Position numbers and translations under genes: made by a program. 64,000 nt of DNA from UBA2357 sp041678045 (GTDB lineage: Bacteria; Pseudomonadota; Gammaproteobacteria; Burkholderiales; Rhodocyclaceae), in the NCBI GenBank assembly GCA_041678045.1, contig JBAYOV010000009.1:1-64000 (forward strand), read 5' to 3'. Below, in pieces: positions 24,768-33,982 of the stretch. Each line of letters opens with the position of its first letter. Within the stretch, counting starts at the first letter, position 1. The notes under the pieces were generated by a model. That model saw only the letters and a list, made by a program, of their open reading frames with translations, searched no databases and was not told the origin of the DNA.

Positions 24768-25680
24768 CACCTACCGCGAGTGGCTGCAGCTCACGCACCT
24801 GTGCGGCAGGCTGGATCGTGACATCACGGTCACCGAGGAACGCATCTGGCCTGCCGACCTGGTCGGTCACCTGAACCTGATTCACCCCGAGCGACTCCAG
24901 ATCGTCGGCGCAGCCGAGTTGGCCTGGGCCCGTCGCCAGTCCCGCGACAAGATTCTTCACCACCTCAACGGGATATTTTCCGCCCATCCTCCTGCGGTGA
25001 TCCTTGCCGATGGCTGCGAAGTGCCGGGCATGGTGCGCGCGCTGTGCGAAGAGCGGCAAATCGCCCTGTTCACCACCCCGCTGGCCAGCGCCAGCGTGAT
25101 CGACCAACTGCGCTTGTACCTCTCCCGCCAGCTGGCCGAAAAGATCTCCCTGCACGGCGTGTTCATGGATGTGCTCGGCATCGGTGTGTTCATCACCGGC
25201 GACTCCGGTGCAGGCAAGTCCGAGCTGGCGCTCGAACTCATCTCCCGCGGGCATGGCCTGGTGGCCGACGACGTGGTCGAGTTCTCGCGCATCGCCCCCT
25301 CGGTGCTGGAAGGCCGCTGCCCCGAGTTGCTGCAGAACTTCATCGAGGTACGCGGCCTGGGCCTGCTCGACATCCGTACCATCTTTGGCGAAACCGCCTG
25401 CCGGCGCAAAATGCGCCTGCGCCTGATCGTGTATCTGCAACGCCGCACGCCCGGGCAGGACGACCCGCCCAGACTCCCGATACAGCAGGAAACCGAAGAC
25501 ATTCTCGGCGTGCGCGTACCGCGCAGCGTGCTGCCCGTGGCCGCAGGCCGCAACCTCGCAGTGCTGCTCGAAGCGGCCGTGCGCTCAACCATCCTGCAAC
25601 TGCGCGGCATCGACTCCACCCAGACCTTCATCGAACGCCAGCAGGCAATGATCGAACGCGACGCCGACCGGCACCCCTGA
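24736..25680 (+). CDS. hprK: HPr kinase/phosphorylase
   Basis: 314-residue bifunctional enzyme acting on Ser of HPr-type PTS proteins. The N-terminal DRTGG-like domain is followed by the kinase domain with Walker A TGDSGAGKSE and the HPrK signature EVRGLGLLDIRTIFGE. The ATG at 24736 is chosen because family members begin close to VARLFDTYREWLQLT; the open frame extends 22 codons further into ptsN. In proteobacteria HprK acts with an incomplete PTS that is regulatory only. Confidence 0.95.
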   Translation: MRRTNVARLFDTYREWLQLTHLCGRLDRDITVTEERIWPADLVGHLNLIHPERLQIVGAAELAWARRQSRDKILHHLNGIFSAHPPAVILADGCEVPGMVRALCEERQIALFTTPLASASVIDQLRLYLSRQLAEKISLHGVFMDVLGIGVFITGDSGAGKSELALELISRGHGLVADDVVEFSRIAPSVLEGRCPELLQNFIEVRGLGLLDIRTIFGETACRRKMRLRLIVYLQRRTPGQDDPPRLPIQQETEDILGVRVPRSVLPVAAGRNLAVLLEAAVRSTILQLRGIDSTQTFIERQQAMIERDADRHP

Positions 25681-25794
25681 GCAACGGCGACCACCGCCCT
25701 TGCGGGCGGGCGCGTCCGGCTGCTACCGTGCACCTTTTGCCCGCAGTGCAGCATGCACATCCCTGCCGGGTTCCTCCTTTCGCAAGGCACCGCA

Positions 25795-27321
25795 ATGAGC
25801 GCAGCACACCCCGACTATCTTGAACGCATCCTCAACGCCCGTGTGTACGAGGCCGCAGAGGAAACCCCGCTGGAACTGGCCAGCAGCCTTTCGGAGCGCA
25901 TGCACAACCGCATCCTGCTCAAGCGCGAGGACATGCAGCCGGTGTTCAGTTTCAAGATTCGCGGGGCCTACAACAAGATGGCCAACCTCTCGCCACAGGC
26001 CCTCAAGCGTGGCGTGATCTGTGCCTCGGCCGGAAACCATGCCCAGGGCGTGGCGCTGTCGGCGCAAAAACTGGGCGTACGTGCGGTGATCGTGATGCCG
26101 GTGTCGACACCACAGATCAAGGTGGATGCAGTACGCTCGCGCGGCGCCGAAGTGGTGCTCGCCGGCGACTCGTTCTCCGATGCCTATGCCCACGCGCTGG
26201 AACTGGAAAAAAGCGAGAAGCTCACCTTCGTCCACCCCTTCGACGATCCGGACGTGATCGCCGGCCAGGGCACCATCGGCATGGAAATCCTGCGCGTGGG
26301 CAGCAAGCCGATTCACGCCATCTTCTGCTGTGTCGGCGGCGGTGGCCTGATCGCCGGCGTGGCCGCCTACGTCAAGCGGCTGCGCCCGGAAATCAAGGTG
26401 ATCGGCGTCGAGGCCGCCGATGCCGACGCGATGACCCAATCGCTGAAGCTCGGCGAACGGGTGAATCTCGAGCAGGTTGGCCTGTTTGCCGATGGTGCGG
26501 CGGTCAAGCAGGTGGGCAGCGAAACCTTCCGCCTGTGCCAGCAGTATGTGGACGAGATGATCGTGGTCGACAACGACGCGATCTGTGCCGCAATCAAGGA
26601 CGTGTTCGAAGACACCCGTTCGATTCTCGAACCCGCCGGCGCCCTGGCAGTGGCGGGGGCGAAGGAATACATCAAACAGCACCGCTGGCGTGACAAGACG
26701 GTGGTGGCGGTGGCCTCGGGCGCGAACATGAACTTCGACCGCCTGCGTTTCGTGGCCGAGCGCGCCGAGCTCGGTGAACAGCGTGAAGCGGTGATCGCGG
26801 TCACCATCCCGGAGCGGCCCGGCTCCTTCAAGAAGTTCTGCACCCTGCTCGGCAACCGCAGCATCACCGAATTCAGCTACCGCTACGCCGATCCGGACAA
26901 CGCGCACGTCTTCGTCGGGGTCACGGTGCACAACCGGGGCGAGGCCGGCCGCATCGTCGAAATGCTCGAACGCCATGCACTGCCGGCCATCGACCTCACC
27001 GACGACGAAATGGCCAAGACCCACATCCGCTACATGGTGGGTGGCCGGGCACCGCATGTGGAGAACGAGCGGCTGTACCGCTTCGTGTTCCCCGAGCGTC
27101 CCGGCGCCCTCATGAATTTCCTCGCCAACCTGCGCTCGGACTGGAACATCAGCCTGTTCCACTACCGCAACCACGGCTCGGACTTCGGTCGCGTGCTGGT
27201 CGGCATGCAGGTGCCCGCCGAAGACTCGGCCGCTTTCCAGGACTTTCTCGACCGCATTGGCTATGCCTGCCAAGAGGAAACCGACAACCCGGCCTACCGC
27301 CTGTTCCTGGGGCACAGCTGA
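25795..27321 (+). CDS. ilvA: Threonine ammonia-lyase, biosynthetic (IlvA)
   Basis: 508-residue PLP enzyme converting threonine to 2-oxobutyrate, the first step of isoleucine synthesis. The PLP lysine is in FSFKIRGAYN, and the glycine loop is CCVGGGGLIAG. Two ACT-like regulatory domains follow from about residue 330 (AVIAVTIPERPGSFKKF and YRFVFPERPGALMNF), where isoleucine inhibits and valine activates. The ATG at 25795 matches the family N-terminus; an in-frame ATG lies at 25753. The end is 9 nt from the convergent cyclo-ligase gene. Confidence 0.97.
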   Translation: MSAAHPDYLERILNARVYEAAEETPLELASSLSERMHNRILLKREDMQPVFSFKIRGAYNKMANLSPQALKRGVICASAGNHAQGVALSAQKLGVRAVIVMPVSTPQIKVDAVRSRGAEVVLAGDSFSDAYAHALELEKSEKLTFVHPFDDPDVIAGQGTIGMEILRVGSKPIHAIFCCVGGGGLIAGVAAYVKRLRPEIKVIGVEAADADAMTQSLKLGERVNLEQVGLFADGAAVKQVGSETFRLCQQYVDEMIVVDNDAICAAIKDVFEDTRSILEPAGALAVAGAKEYIKQHRWRDKTVVAVASGANMNFDRLRFVAERAELGEQREAVIAVTIPERPGSFKKFCTLLGNRSITEFSYRYADPDNAHVFVGVTVHNRGEAGRIVEMLERHALPAIDLTDDEMAKTHIRYMVGGRAPHVENERLYRFVFPERPGALMNFLANLRSDWNISLFHYRNHGSDFGRVLVGMQVPAEDSAAFQDFLDRIGYACQEETDNPAYRLFLGHS

Positions 27322-27330
27322 CAGCCGGCC

Positions 27331-27924
27331 TCAGGGTCGTTCAGCAGGCCAGGCCCCGGCTTCAGTAACGATCCACTGCATCGGCCGGTCGTGGGCCTGT
27401 GGCCACACGCTGTCCACCCGGCCCAGTTCGAAGCCCACGCCAATCGCCACATAATCGTGTGCGGCCAGCGTGCGGTCGAAATAACCGCCACCGTAACCCA
27501 GCCGGTAGCCTCGCGCATCGAAGGCATTCAGCGGCACCAGCAGCACATCCGGTTGCACCGCTGACGTCCCCTCCGGCACCTCGATGCCATACACGCCGGA
27601 ACGCATCGGTGTTTCCGGCGTCCATTCGCGGAAGTGCAGCGCTTGCCCCCGACCGGCAACCTCCGGCAGGGCCGCACGGTGTGCGGGATTGTGTCGCAAC
27701 CAGCGGCTCACCAGCGGCCGCAGATCGGGTTCGGCCCGGTGAGGCCAGCAAAAACCCAGGCATGCTGGCGACAGGCGCAGCAACAGTGGCCACAAATGCA
27801 CCTCCAGTGCGCTCAGCGCCCGGGCATACTGTGCGTCATCGAGCGCCTCGCGCGCAGCCAGCACACGCTGGCGCAAAACGGCACGCTCCGGATTACTTGC
27901 GTGCTCCATCGTTCGGGATGTCAT
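27331..27924 (-). CDS. 5-formyltetrahydrofolate cyclo-ligase
   Basis: 197-residue enzyme that recycles 5-formyl-THF to 5,10-methenyl-THF with ATP. The family signature is RLGYGGGYFDRTLA near residue 141. The N-terminal basic helix LRQRVLAAREAL and the DVLLVPLNAFDARGY strand fit as well. The start at 27924 gives a normal length; the same frame is open 200 codons upstream across slt, but that part is only antisense shadow. It is divergent from slt by 37 nt. Confidence 0.93.
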   Translation of the reverse strand: MTSRTMEHASNPERAVLRQRVLAAREALDDAQYARALSALEVHLWPLLLRLSPACLGFCWPHRAEPDLRPLVSRWLRHNPAHRAALPEVAGRGQALHFREWTPETPMRSGVYGIEVPEGTSAVQPDVLLVPLNAFDARGYRLGYGGGYFDRTLAAHDYVAIGVGFELGRVDSVWPQAHDRPMQWIVTEAGAWPAERP

Positions 27925-27961
27925 CTCAGGTTCAACCGCCTCAGGATTCGGGGGAAAGGCA

Positions 27962-29890
27962 ATGAAGTACAGGGCACTGCCCACACTGGCAATGGTAATC
28001 GCGATTGCGCTGCACTGGGCGGCCGGCAGTGCTTTCGCGCAGAGCGGCGATGCCCGCATCCTGGCCGCGCGCGAGGCGCTGCGCACCGGCGACCGCAACA
28101 CCCTGGAGCGTCTCGCCGCCCAGCGTGAGCCGCATGTGCTGGACGAATACGTGCAGTACTGGCTGCTGCTCAACCGCATCGCCCGCCCCGACCCTGCCCC
28201 GGTAAGCGATCTCGCCGCCTTCTTTGCCCGCAACCCTGACTCGGTGATGAGCGAACGCCTGCGTGCAGCCTGGCTCAAGCGCCTGGCCAACGAATCCCGC
28301 TGGCAGGACTTCATCCGCGAATACGCCGGCCTGAACCGGCCCGACAGCGAACAGCAGTGCCTCTGGTGGCAGGCTCGCAACGCCACCGGAGACCGCACCG
28401 TGCCCGGCGAAATTGCCGCCCAGTGGGCCGAGGAGGTCGACAACCACGAGGCCTGCGCTCCGCTGTTCGCATCGCTGGCGCGCAACGGCAGCCTTCCGGT
28501 CGACGACGTGTGGTGGCGCCTGCGCCGCCAGGTGGACAGCCGCAACCCGGATGCCGCCTACACCACCGCCAGCTGGCTGCCCGCCGGGCACGCCCCGGAG
28601 CGTGCAGCGCTGCGTCAGGCGATGACCGCCCCGCAGGCTTACCTTGACCGCCTGCCCGCCAACTTTGCCACCCAGCGCCCCCAGCGGGAACTCGCCCTCG
28701 CCGCGCTCACCCGGCTCGCCAGGCAGGATGTGCCCGCCGCCCATGCGCGACTGGCGCGCATCAGCGACCGCCTCAACCACGAAGAACGGGCCTACGCCCA
28801 CGCCCTGCTCGGCTTTCATGGTGCCCTGTCACGCTTGCCGCTGGCCAGCGACTGGTATCAGGCCGCCGGTGACGTGGCGATGACCCCGGCACAGCGCGCC
28901 TGGAGAGTTCGTGCCGCCCTGCGCAACGAGGACTGGCCACGCGTGGCCGCAGGCATCGCCGCCCTGCCTGCCAGCGAAAGGAACGAGGCAGAGTGGCATT
29001 ACTGGCTGGCCCGCAGCCACGCTGCCCAGGGCCGGCAGGCCGAAGCCGAGACGCTGTACCGTGCCATCGCCGGCCAGCCGCACTTCTACGGCATTCTCGC
29101 CGCAGAGGAGTTGGGTGGCGCTTTCCTGCCGCCTCCCGAAGACGAGCAGCCCAGCGCCACCGACCGGCAGCGCGCCCTCGCCGACCCGGCGATTGCGCGC
29201 TCACTGGCCCTGTACCGGCTCGACCTGCGCACCGAAGCCGTGCGCGAATGGCTGTGGGGGGTACGCGGCAAAGACCGCGCCCTGCTGGTGGCTGCGGCCC
29301 ATCTGGCCCTGGAGCAGGGGCTTTATGACCGGGCCATCAACACCGCAGAACTGGCCGATGCCCAGGCCAACTTCGGCATCCGTTTCCTGATGCCCTTCCG
29401 CGACGTGATCGAACCGCATGTCCGCCAGCAGGGCCTGGACATTGCGTGGGTGTATGGTCTGATGCGCCAGGAAAGCCGCTTCGTGGTGCCTGCCCGCTCG
29501 CACGCCGGCGCCCAGGGCCTGATGCAGGTGATGCCGGCCACCGGCAAGTGGGTCGCCAAGCAAATCGGCCTGCCCGGCTATCGCCAGTCCATGCTCAACG
29601 ATCCGGACACCAACGTGCTGCTGGGTACCAGCTACATGCGCATCATCCTCCAGGACCTGGACAACCACCCCGTCCTGGCCTCTGCCGGCTACAATGCCGG
29701 ACCGGGCCGGGCACGCCGCTGGCGCGACGCCCGCCCGCTGGAAGGTGCGATCTACGCCGAGACCATCCCGATCGACGAGACCCGCGACTATGTCAAGAAG
29801 GTACTCGCCAATGCGGTGATCTATGCCACGCTGCTCGACGGAAAGCCGCACTCCCTGAAGGCCAGGCTGGGCGTGGTCGCCCCCATGTGA
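27962..29890 (+). CDS. Soluble lytic murein transglycosylase (Slt70-like)
   Basis: 642-residue periplasmic enzyme that cleaves glycan strands of peptidoglycan to 1,6-anhydro products. The signal peptide ends at about residue 26 (GSAFA-QSG). A long superhelical domain of helical repeats (about residues 30-460) follows, and then a lysozyme-like SLT domain with catalytic Glu in MRQESRF, GAQGLMQVMPATGKWVAKQI and ASAGYNAGPGRARRW. The architecture and length match E. coli Slt70. Confidence 0.95.
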   Translation: MKYRALPTLAMVIAIALHWAAGSAFAQSGDARILAAREALRTGDRNTLERLAAQREPHVLDEYVQYWLLLNRIARPDPAPVSDLAAFFARNPDSVMSERLRAAWLKRLANESRWQDFIREYAGLNRPDSEQQCLWWQARNATGDRTVPGEIAAQWAEEVDNHEACAPLFASLARNGSLPVDDVWWRLRRQVDSRNPDAAYTTASWLPAGHAPERAALRQAMTAPQAYLDRLPANFATQRPQRELALAALTRLARQDVPAAHARLARISDRLNHEERAYAHALLGFHGALSRLPLASDWYQAAGDVAMTPAQRAWRVRAALRNEDWPRVAAGIAALPASERNEAEWHYWLARSHAAQGRQAEAETLYRAIAGQPHFYGILAAEELGGAFLPPPEDEQPSATDRQRALADPAIARSLALYRLDLRTEAVREWLWGVRGKDRALLVAAAHLALEQGLYDRAINTAELADAQANFGIRFLMPFRDVIEPHVRQQGLDIAWVYGLMRQESRFVVPARSHAGAQGLMQVMPATGKWVAKQIGLPGYRQSMLNDPDTNVLLGTSYMRIILQDLDNHPVLASAGYNAGPGRARRWRDARPLEGAIYAETIPIDETRDYVKKVLANAVIYATLLDGKPHSLKARLGVVAPM

Positions 29891-29929
29891 GCGCGCCCCC
29901 AGCCATTTTTCTGACACTGGACAGGATTC

Positions 29930-30895
29930 ATGAAACTTCAACGCGTCGTCATCCTTGGAGGCTCAGGCTTTGTGGGCCGCAGCATTGCAAACCGGCTGTC
30001 GCGCGCCGGCATCGACCTTCTCGTTCCCACCCGCCGCCGTGCCCGGGCCGCGCAGGTTCTGCTGCTGCCCACCGTGGAAGCCGTCGAGGCCGACATCCAT
30101 GACCCGGCCACCCTGCGCGGGCTGCTCAAGGGCGCCGACGCCGTCATCAACCTGATCGGTGTGCTGCACTCACGCAGCGGCGCCCCCTACGGACCCGATT
30201 TCGCACGTGCGCATGTCGAGTTGCCCCGGCAGCTTGTGGCGGCCTGTCGCGAAGCTGGCGTACGGCGCCTGATCCATGTCAGCGCACTGGGCGCAGACGC
30301 AAACGGCCCCTCCGAGTATCAGCGCTCGAAGGCCGCCGGAGAGACCGAAATCCGGGCAGCGGGCGAAGCACTGGACTGGACCATCCTGCGTCCCTCGGTC
30401 GTCTTCGGACGCGAAGACAACTTCCTCAACCTGTTTGCCGGCCTCACCCGCCTCTTCCCGGTGCTGCCGCTGGCCGGCGCCGGCACGCGCTTCCAGCCGG
30501 TATATGTGGAAGATGTCGCAGAAGTGGTGTGGCGCAGCCTGAACGACACTGCCGCCATCGGCCAAACCTGGGAACTGGCCGGTCCGCAGGTCTATACGCT
30601 GCGCGAACTGGTGAGTTATGTCAGCGAACTGACGGGCAAGCGCCGGCCCATCCTGCCCTTGTCCGACGGTCTGGCCATGCTGCAGGCCCGCCTCATGGAG
30701 TTGGCGCCCAAGCCCCTGATGAGCCGTGACAATGTACGCTCGATGCAGGCCGACAACGTGGCCAGCGGCACGCCGCTGCCCTTCGGCCTCGCCCCCACCC
30801 CACTGGAAGCGGTGGCACCGGGCTACATCGGCCTGTCCAACTGCCGTGGCCGCTACTACCCGATGCGCACCCGCGCACGGCGGGGCCAGCCCTGA
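29930..30895 (+). CDS. NAD(P)-binding epimerase-like protein (NDUFA9 type)
   Basis: 321-residue extended short-chain dehydrogenase homologue. The N-terminal Rossmann motif is VILGGSGFVGRSIANRL, with AVINLIGVLHSR and LIHVSALGADANGPSEYQRSKAAGE following. Such proteins resemble the complex I accessory subunit NDUFA9 and atypical SDRs, and often bind a nucleotide without a proven reaction. The stop overlaps the cca start by 1 nt, so they form an operon. The specific function is unknown. Confidence 0.85.
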   Translation: MKLQRVVILGGSGFVGRSIANRLSRAGIDLLVPTRRRARAAQVLLLPTVEAVEADIHDPATLRGLLKGADAVINLIGVLHSRSGAPYGPDFARAHVELPRQLVAACREAGVRRLIHVSALGADANGPSEYQRSKAAGETEIRAAGEALDWTILRPSVVFGREDNFLNLFAGLTRLFPVLPLAGAGTRFQPVYVEDVAEVVWRSLNDTAAIGQTWELAGPQVYTLRELVSYVSELTGKRRPILPLSDGLAMLQARLMELAPKPLMSRDNVRSMQADNVASGTPLPFGLAPTPLEAVAPGYIGLSNCRGRYYPMRTRARRGQP

Positions 30896-32136
30896 TGCAG
30901 GTGTATGTCGTCGGCGGAGCGGTGCGCGATGCACTGCTCGGCCTGCCGGTGCAGGATCACGACTGGGTGGTCGTCGGCGCCACCCCGGAAGACATGCTGC
31001 GCCAGGGCTACCGCCAGGTGGGCAAGGATTTTCCGGTGTTCCTGCATCCCGACACCGGCGAGGAATACGCGCTGGCGCGCACCGAACGCAAGACCGGGCG
31101 GGGCTACAAGGGCTTCACGGTCGACAGCTCACCCGATGTCACGCTGGAAGAAGACCTGCTGCGCCGCGACCTGACCATCAACGCGATGGCGCGCGACGCC
31201 CGGGGACGGCTGATCGACCCCCACGGCGGGCTGGACGACCTGCAACGCCGCCGCTTCCGCCACGTCAGCCCGGCCTTTGCGGAAGACCCCTTGCGCATCC
31301 TGCGGGTGGCGCGCTTTGCCGCGCGCTATGCCGACTTTCATGTTGCCCACGAAACCCTGGCCCTGATGCAGCAGATGGTGGCCTGCGGCGAAGTCGACCA
31401 TCTGGTGCCCGAGCGCGTCTGGCAGGAGTTTGCCCGTGGCCTGATGGAGGACGCCCCACAACGCATGATCGAGGTGCTGCGCGAGTGTGGCGCCCTCGCC
31501 CGCCTCCTGCCCGAGCTGGACGCCCTGTTCGGCGTGCCGCAACCGGTCGCACACCACCCGGAGATCGACACCGGTGTGCATGTGCTGGCCGTTCTCGCGC
31601 AGGCCGCCCGCACCCGCCAGCCGCTGGCCGTGCGCTGGGCCTGCCTGCTGCACGATCTGGGCAAGGCCGACACCCCTGCCAGCCTGCTGCCACACCACTA
31701 CGGCCACGAAAAACCCAGCGCCGAACACGCCCGGGCGATTTCCGAACGGCTCAAGGCGCCCAACGACTGTCGTGACCTGGCCGTGCTGGTCGCGCGCGAG
31801 CACGGCATCATCCATCAGGCCGGCGCGCTGAAACCCGGCACCGTGGTGAAGCTGCTGGAGCGTTGCGACGCCTTCCGCCGCCCGGAACGCTTCGGCCTGA
31901 TGCTCGACGCTGCAGAATGCGATGCCCTCGGCCGCCCGGGCCGCAAGGCCGCCATTCCGCCTGCATCGCCCTATCCCCCTGCCGACATCCTGCGGCGAGC
32001 ACTGCAGGTGAGCAGCGCGGTGGACACCGGCGCCATTGCCCACGCCTGCGCGGACAAGCGCGCCATCCCCTCACGCATCCATGAAGCACGGGTTGCCGCG
32101 ATCAAGCTGCATATTGCAGAAATACAACACAATTGA
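30895..32136 (+). CDS. cca: Multifunctional CCA tRNA nucleotidyltransferase
   Basis: 413-residue enzyme that adds or repairs the 3' CCA end of tRNAs. The nucleotidyltransferase head contains VGGAVRDALLGLPVQDHDW and the EEDLLRRDLTINAMA motif. A C-terminal HD domain (CLLHDLGKADTP, about residue 250) gives the phosphohydrolase/phosphodiesterase activities of the long form. Both tRNAs in this window already encode CCA, so repair is its main role for them. Confidence 0.97.
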   Translation: MQVYVVGGAVRDALLGLPVQDHDWVVVGATPEDMLRQGYRQVGKDFPVFLHPDTGEEYALARTERKTGRGYKGFTVDSSPDVTLEEDLLRRDLTINAMARDARGRLIDPHGGLDDLQRRRFRHVSPAFAEDPLRILRVARFAARYADFHVAHETLALMQQMVACGEVDHLVPERVWQEFARGLMEDAPQRMIEVLRECGALARLLPELDALFGVPQPVAHHPEIDTGVHVLAVLAQAARTRQPLAVRWACLLHDLGKADTPASLLPHHYGHEKPSAEHARAISERLKAPNDCRDLAVLVAREHGIIHQAGALKPGTVVKLLERCDAFRRPERFGLMLDAAECDALGRPGRKAAIPPASPYPPADILRRALQVSSAVDTGAIAHACADKRAIPSRIHEARVAAIKLHIAEIQHN

Positions 32137-32168
32137 AAAAAACATGACTGTTCAGTGAGTCACGCGGC

Positions 32169-32366
32169 TCAAAGCACGCGCAAAATGAGCCCTGCAAGCA
32201 ATGACAACAGCACAGTGCTGGTAAACGGCAGGTGACATTCCCGGCCACGCACCCGGAAGTGCATGTCTCCGGGCAGACGACCCAGGCGCAGCCGGCGGCT
32301 CAGTTCACTGCGGAACAGGCCGGTCACCAGCACCAGCAACATGACAACCACCACCCATTTCAACAT
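32169..32366 (-). CDS. DUF2905 small membrane protein
   Basis: 65-residue protein with an N-terminal hydrophobic helix (LKWVVVVMLLVLVTGLF), the conserved RLGRLPGDMHFRVRGRECHL segment and a second hydrophobic helix at the C-terminus. These features identify DUF2905, a family of two-helix membrane proteins of unknown function. The ATG at 32366 has a GGAGCAGGGC ribosome-binding site. It is convergent to cca, 32 nt away. Confidence 0.88.
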   Translation of the reverse strand: MLKWVVVVMLLVLVTGLFRSELSRRLRLGRLPGDMHFRVRGRECHLPFTSTVLLSLLAGLILRVL

Positions 32367-32485
32367 GCCCTGCTCCGCCGCAAAAAAGGCATTAGACCCC
32401 GCGCCCGAGGCATGTGCAAACACCCGTCCCCGCTGTCCGGGCCTCCAGCCCCCGGCGCTCACTTCCTCTGCCACACACAACGCTC

Positions 32486-33106
32486 ATGATCACGCTGTAC
32501 ACCTGGCGCACACCGAATGGCTGCAAAGTCTCGATCGTTCTCGAAGAGCTGGGCCTGCCCTATCAGGTCAGGCCCATTGACATTACCCGAAACGAGCAAT
32601 CCAGCCGGGATTTTCGGGAACTCAATCCGAACGGCACGATCCCGGTGATTGTCGACGACCAGGGGCCGGACGGAAAGCCCGTAACAGTGATCGAATCGAG
32701 TGCCATCCTGCTGTATCTGGCCGGCAAGGGCGGACGCCTGTTGCCAGCGCGCCTGCGCGAGCGCATGGAAGCCCTGCAATGGCTGATGTTCCAGACCGGC
32801 AATGTCGGCCCCACCCTGGCTCAGGCGCATCACTTCCTGCGCATCGCCCCCGATCTGATCCCTTACGCGATGGAACGTTACTCAAAGGAAACCAGCCGGC
32901 TGTATGGTGTACTCGACAAGCGCCTGACCGGCCACGAATGGCTGGCGGGCAGCGAGTACTCCGTGGCCGACATTGCCACCTACCCCTGGATTGCCCATCA
33001 CAACTGGCAAGGCCAGGATCCCAGAAAATATCCCGCGCTCAGGCGCTGGTTCGAGCGCATCGGCGCCCGTCCGGCAGTACAGCGCGGCATGGAGATCCCT
33101 GCATGA
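32486..33106 (+). CDS. Glutathione S-transferase family protein (YfcG/YghU-like)
   Basis: 206-residue GST with a thioredoxin-like N-terminal domain starting MITLYTWRTPNGCKVSIVLE and containing NPNGTIPVIVD and ESSAILLYLA, then an all-helical C-terminal domain with SVADIATYPWI. The long NPNGTIP loop and the TPNG start resemble the Nu-class YfcG/YghU disulfide-bond reductases, so glutathione-dependent disulfide reduction is likelier than xenobiotic conjugation. It overlaps the following hydrolase gene by 4 nt. Confidence 0.93.
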   Translation: MITLYTWRTPNGCKVSIVLEELGLPYQVRPIDITRNEQSSRDFRELNPNGTIPVIVDDQGPDGKPVTVIESSAILLYLAGKGGRLLPARLRERMEALQWLMFQTGNVGPTLAQAHHFLRIAPDLIPYAMERYSKETSRLYGVLDKRLTGHEWLAGSEYSVADIATYPWIAHHNWQGQDPRKYPALRRWFERIGARPAVQRGMEIPA

Positions 33107-33924
33107 ATTCATCCCGCTTTGGCGAACTCGAAGTCATCGTACGCGCCCCGGAGGGGGCGCCCCGGGTTGACACCCCCCTGCTGTTCATCCACGGCGCCTA
33201 CACCGCCGCATGGTGCTGGGACGAACACTTCCTGGCGTATTTTGCCCGCCGGGGCTTCACCTGCTACGCAGTCTCCCTGTCCGGCCACGGCCAGAGCCGC
33301 CGGCACAAACCCCTGGACAGCTTCTCGATCAACGACTACGTCAACGATGTGCGCGATGTGATCGAACAACTGCCCACCCCGCCCGTACTGATTGGCCACT
33401 CCATGGGGGGCATGGTGGTGCAGAAGTACCTCGAACAGGCCACCGCGCCGGGCGCCGTGCTGCTGTGCTCGGTGCCACCGCAGGGGCTGCTCGGTTCCGC
33501 GCTCGGCCTGATGTTCAGCAAACCCGGTCTGCTCGCCGACCTGAACCGCATCATGGGCGGCGGCCAGCCCGACCTGGATACGGTACGCGATGCGCTGTTC
33601 CACCAACCGATCGACATGCAGTTGCTGATCCGCTACGCCCACACCGCACAGCCCGAATCACACCGCGCGATCTGGGACATGACGCTGTTCAACCTGCCAC
33701 ACCCCAGCCACATGCACCGCCCGCCGATGCTGGTGCTGGGCGCCGAGCACGACCGCCTGATTCCACCCTCCCAGGTGCACATGACCGCCACCACGTACGG
33801 CACCAACGCCGAGATCCTGCCCGGCCTGGGGCATGGCATCATGCTCGAACAAGGCTGGGACAAGGCCGCCACACGCATCGCCGAATGGCTGGACACGCTG
33901 GATCTTCCCTCGTCCGAAAGCTGA
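33103..33924 (+). CDS. Alpha/beta-fold hydrolase
   Basis: 273-residue alpha/beta hydrolase. The oxyanion motif is FIHGAYTAAWCWDEHF. The nucleophile elbow GHSMGG carries the catalytic Ser. The acidic residue lies in LGAEHDRLIPP, and the histidine in LPGLGHGIML. There is no signal peptide, so it is cytoplasmic. It is translationally coupled to the GST gene by an ATGA overlap. The substrate is unknown; an esterase or lipase-like role is family inference. Confidence 0.9.
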   Translation: MNSSRFGELEVIVRAPEGAPRVDTPLLFIHGAYTAAWCWDEHFLAYFARRGFTCYAVSLSGHGQSRRHKPLDSFSINDYVNDVRDVIEQLPTPPVLIGHSMGGMVVQKYLEQATAPGAVLLCSVPPQGLLGSALGLMFSKPGLLADLNRIMGGGQPDLDTVRDALFHQPIDMQLLIRYAHTAQPESHRAIWDMTLFNLPHPSHMHRPPMLVLGAEHDRLIPPSQVHMTATTYGTNAEILPGLGHGIMLEQGWDKAATRIAEWLDTLDLPSSES

Positions 33925-33982
33925 ATGCGGGAGCCAGCGCATTGACCCGGCCTGAACCGGGCGCCGTCACTGCGGCCAGCAG

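Noticed and set aside
28833..29330. Several 80-160-codon open frames inside slt
   Set aside because: All are alternative frames of the lytic transglycosylase gene and lack family motifs.
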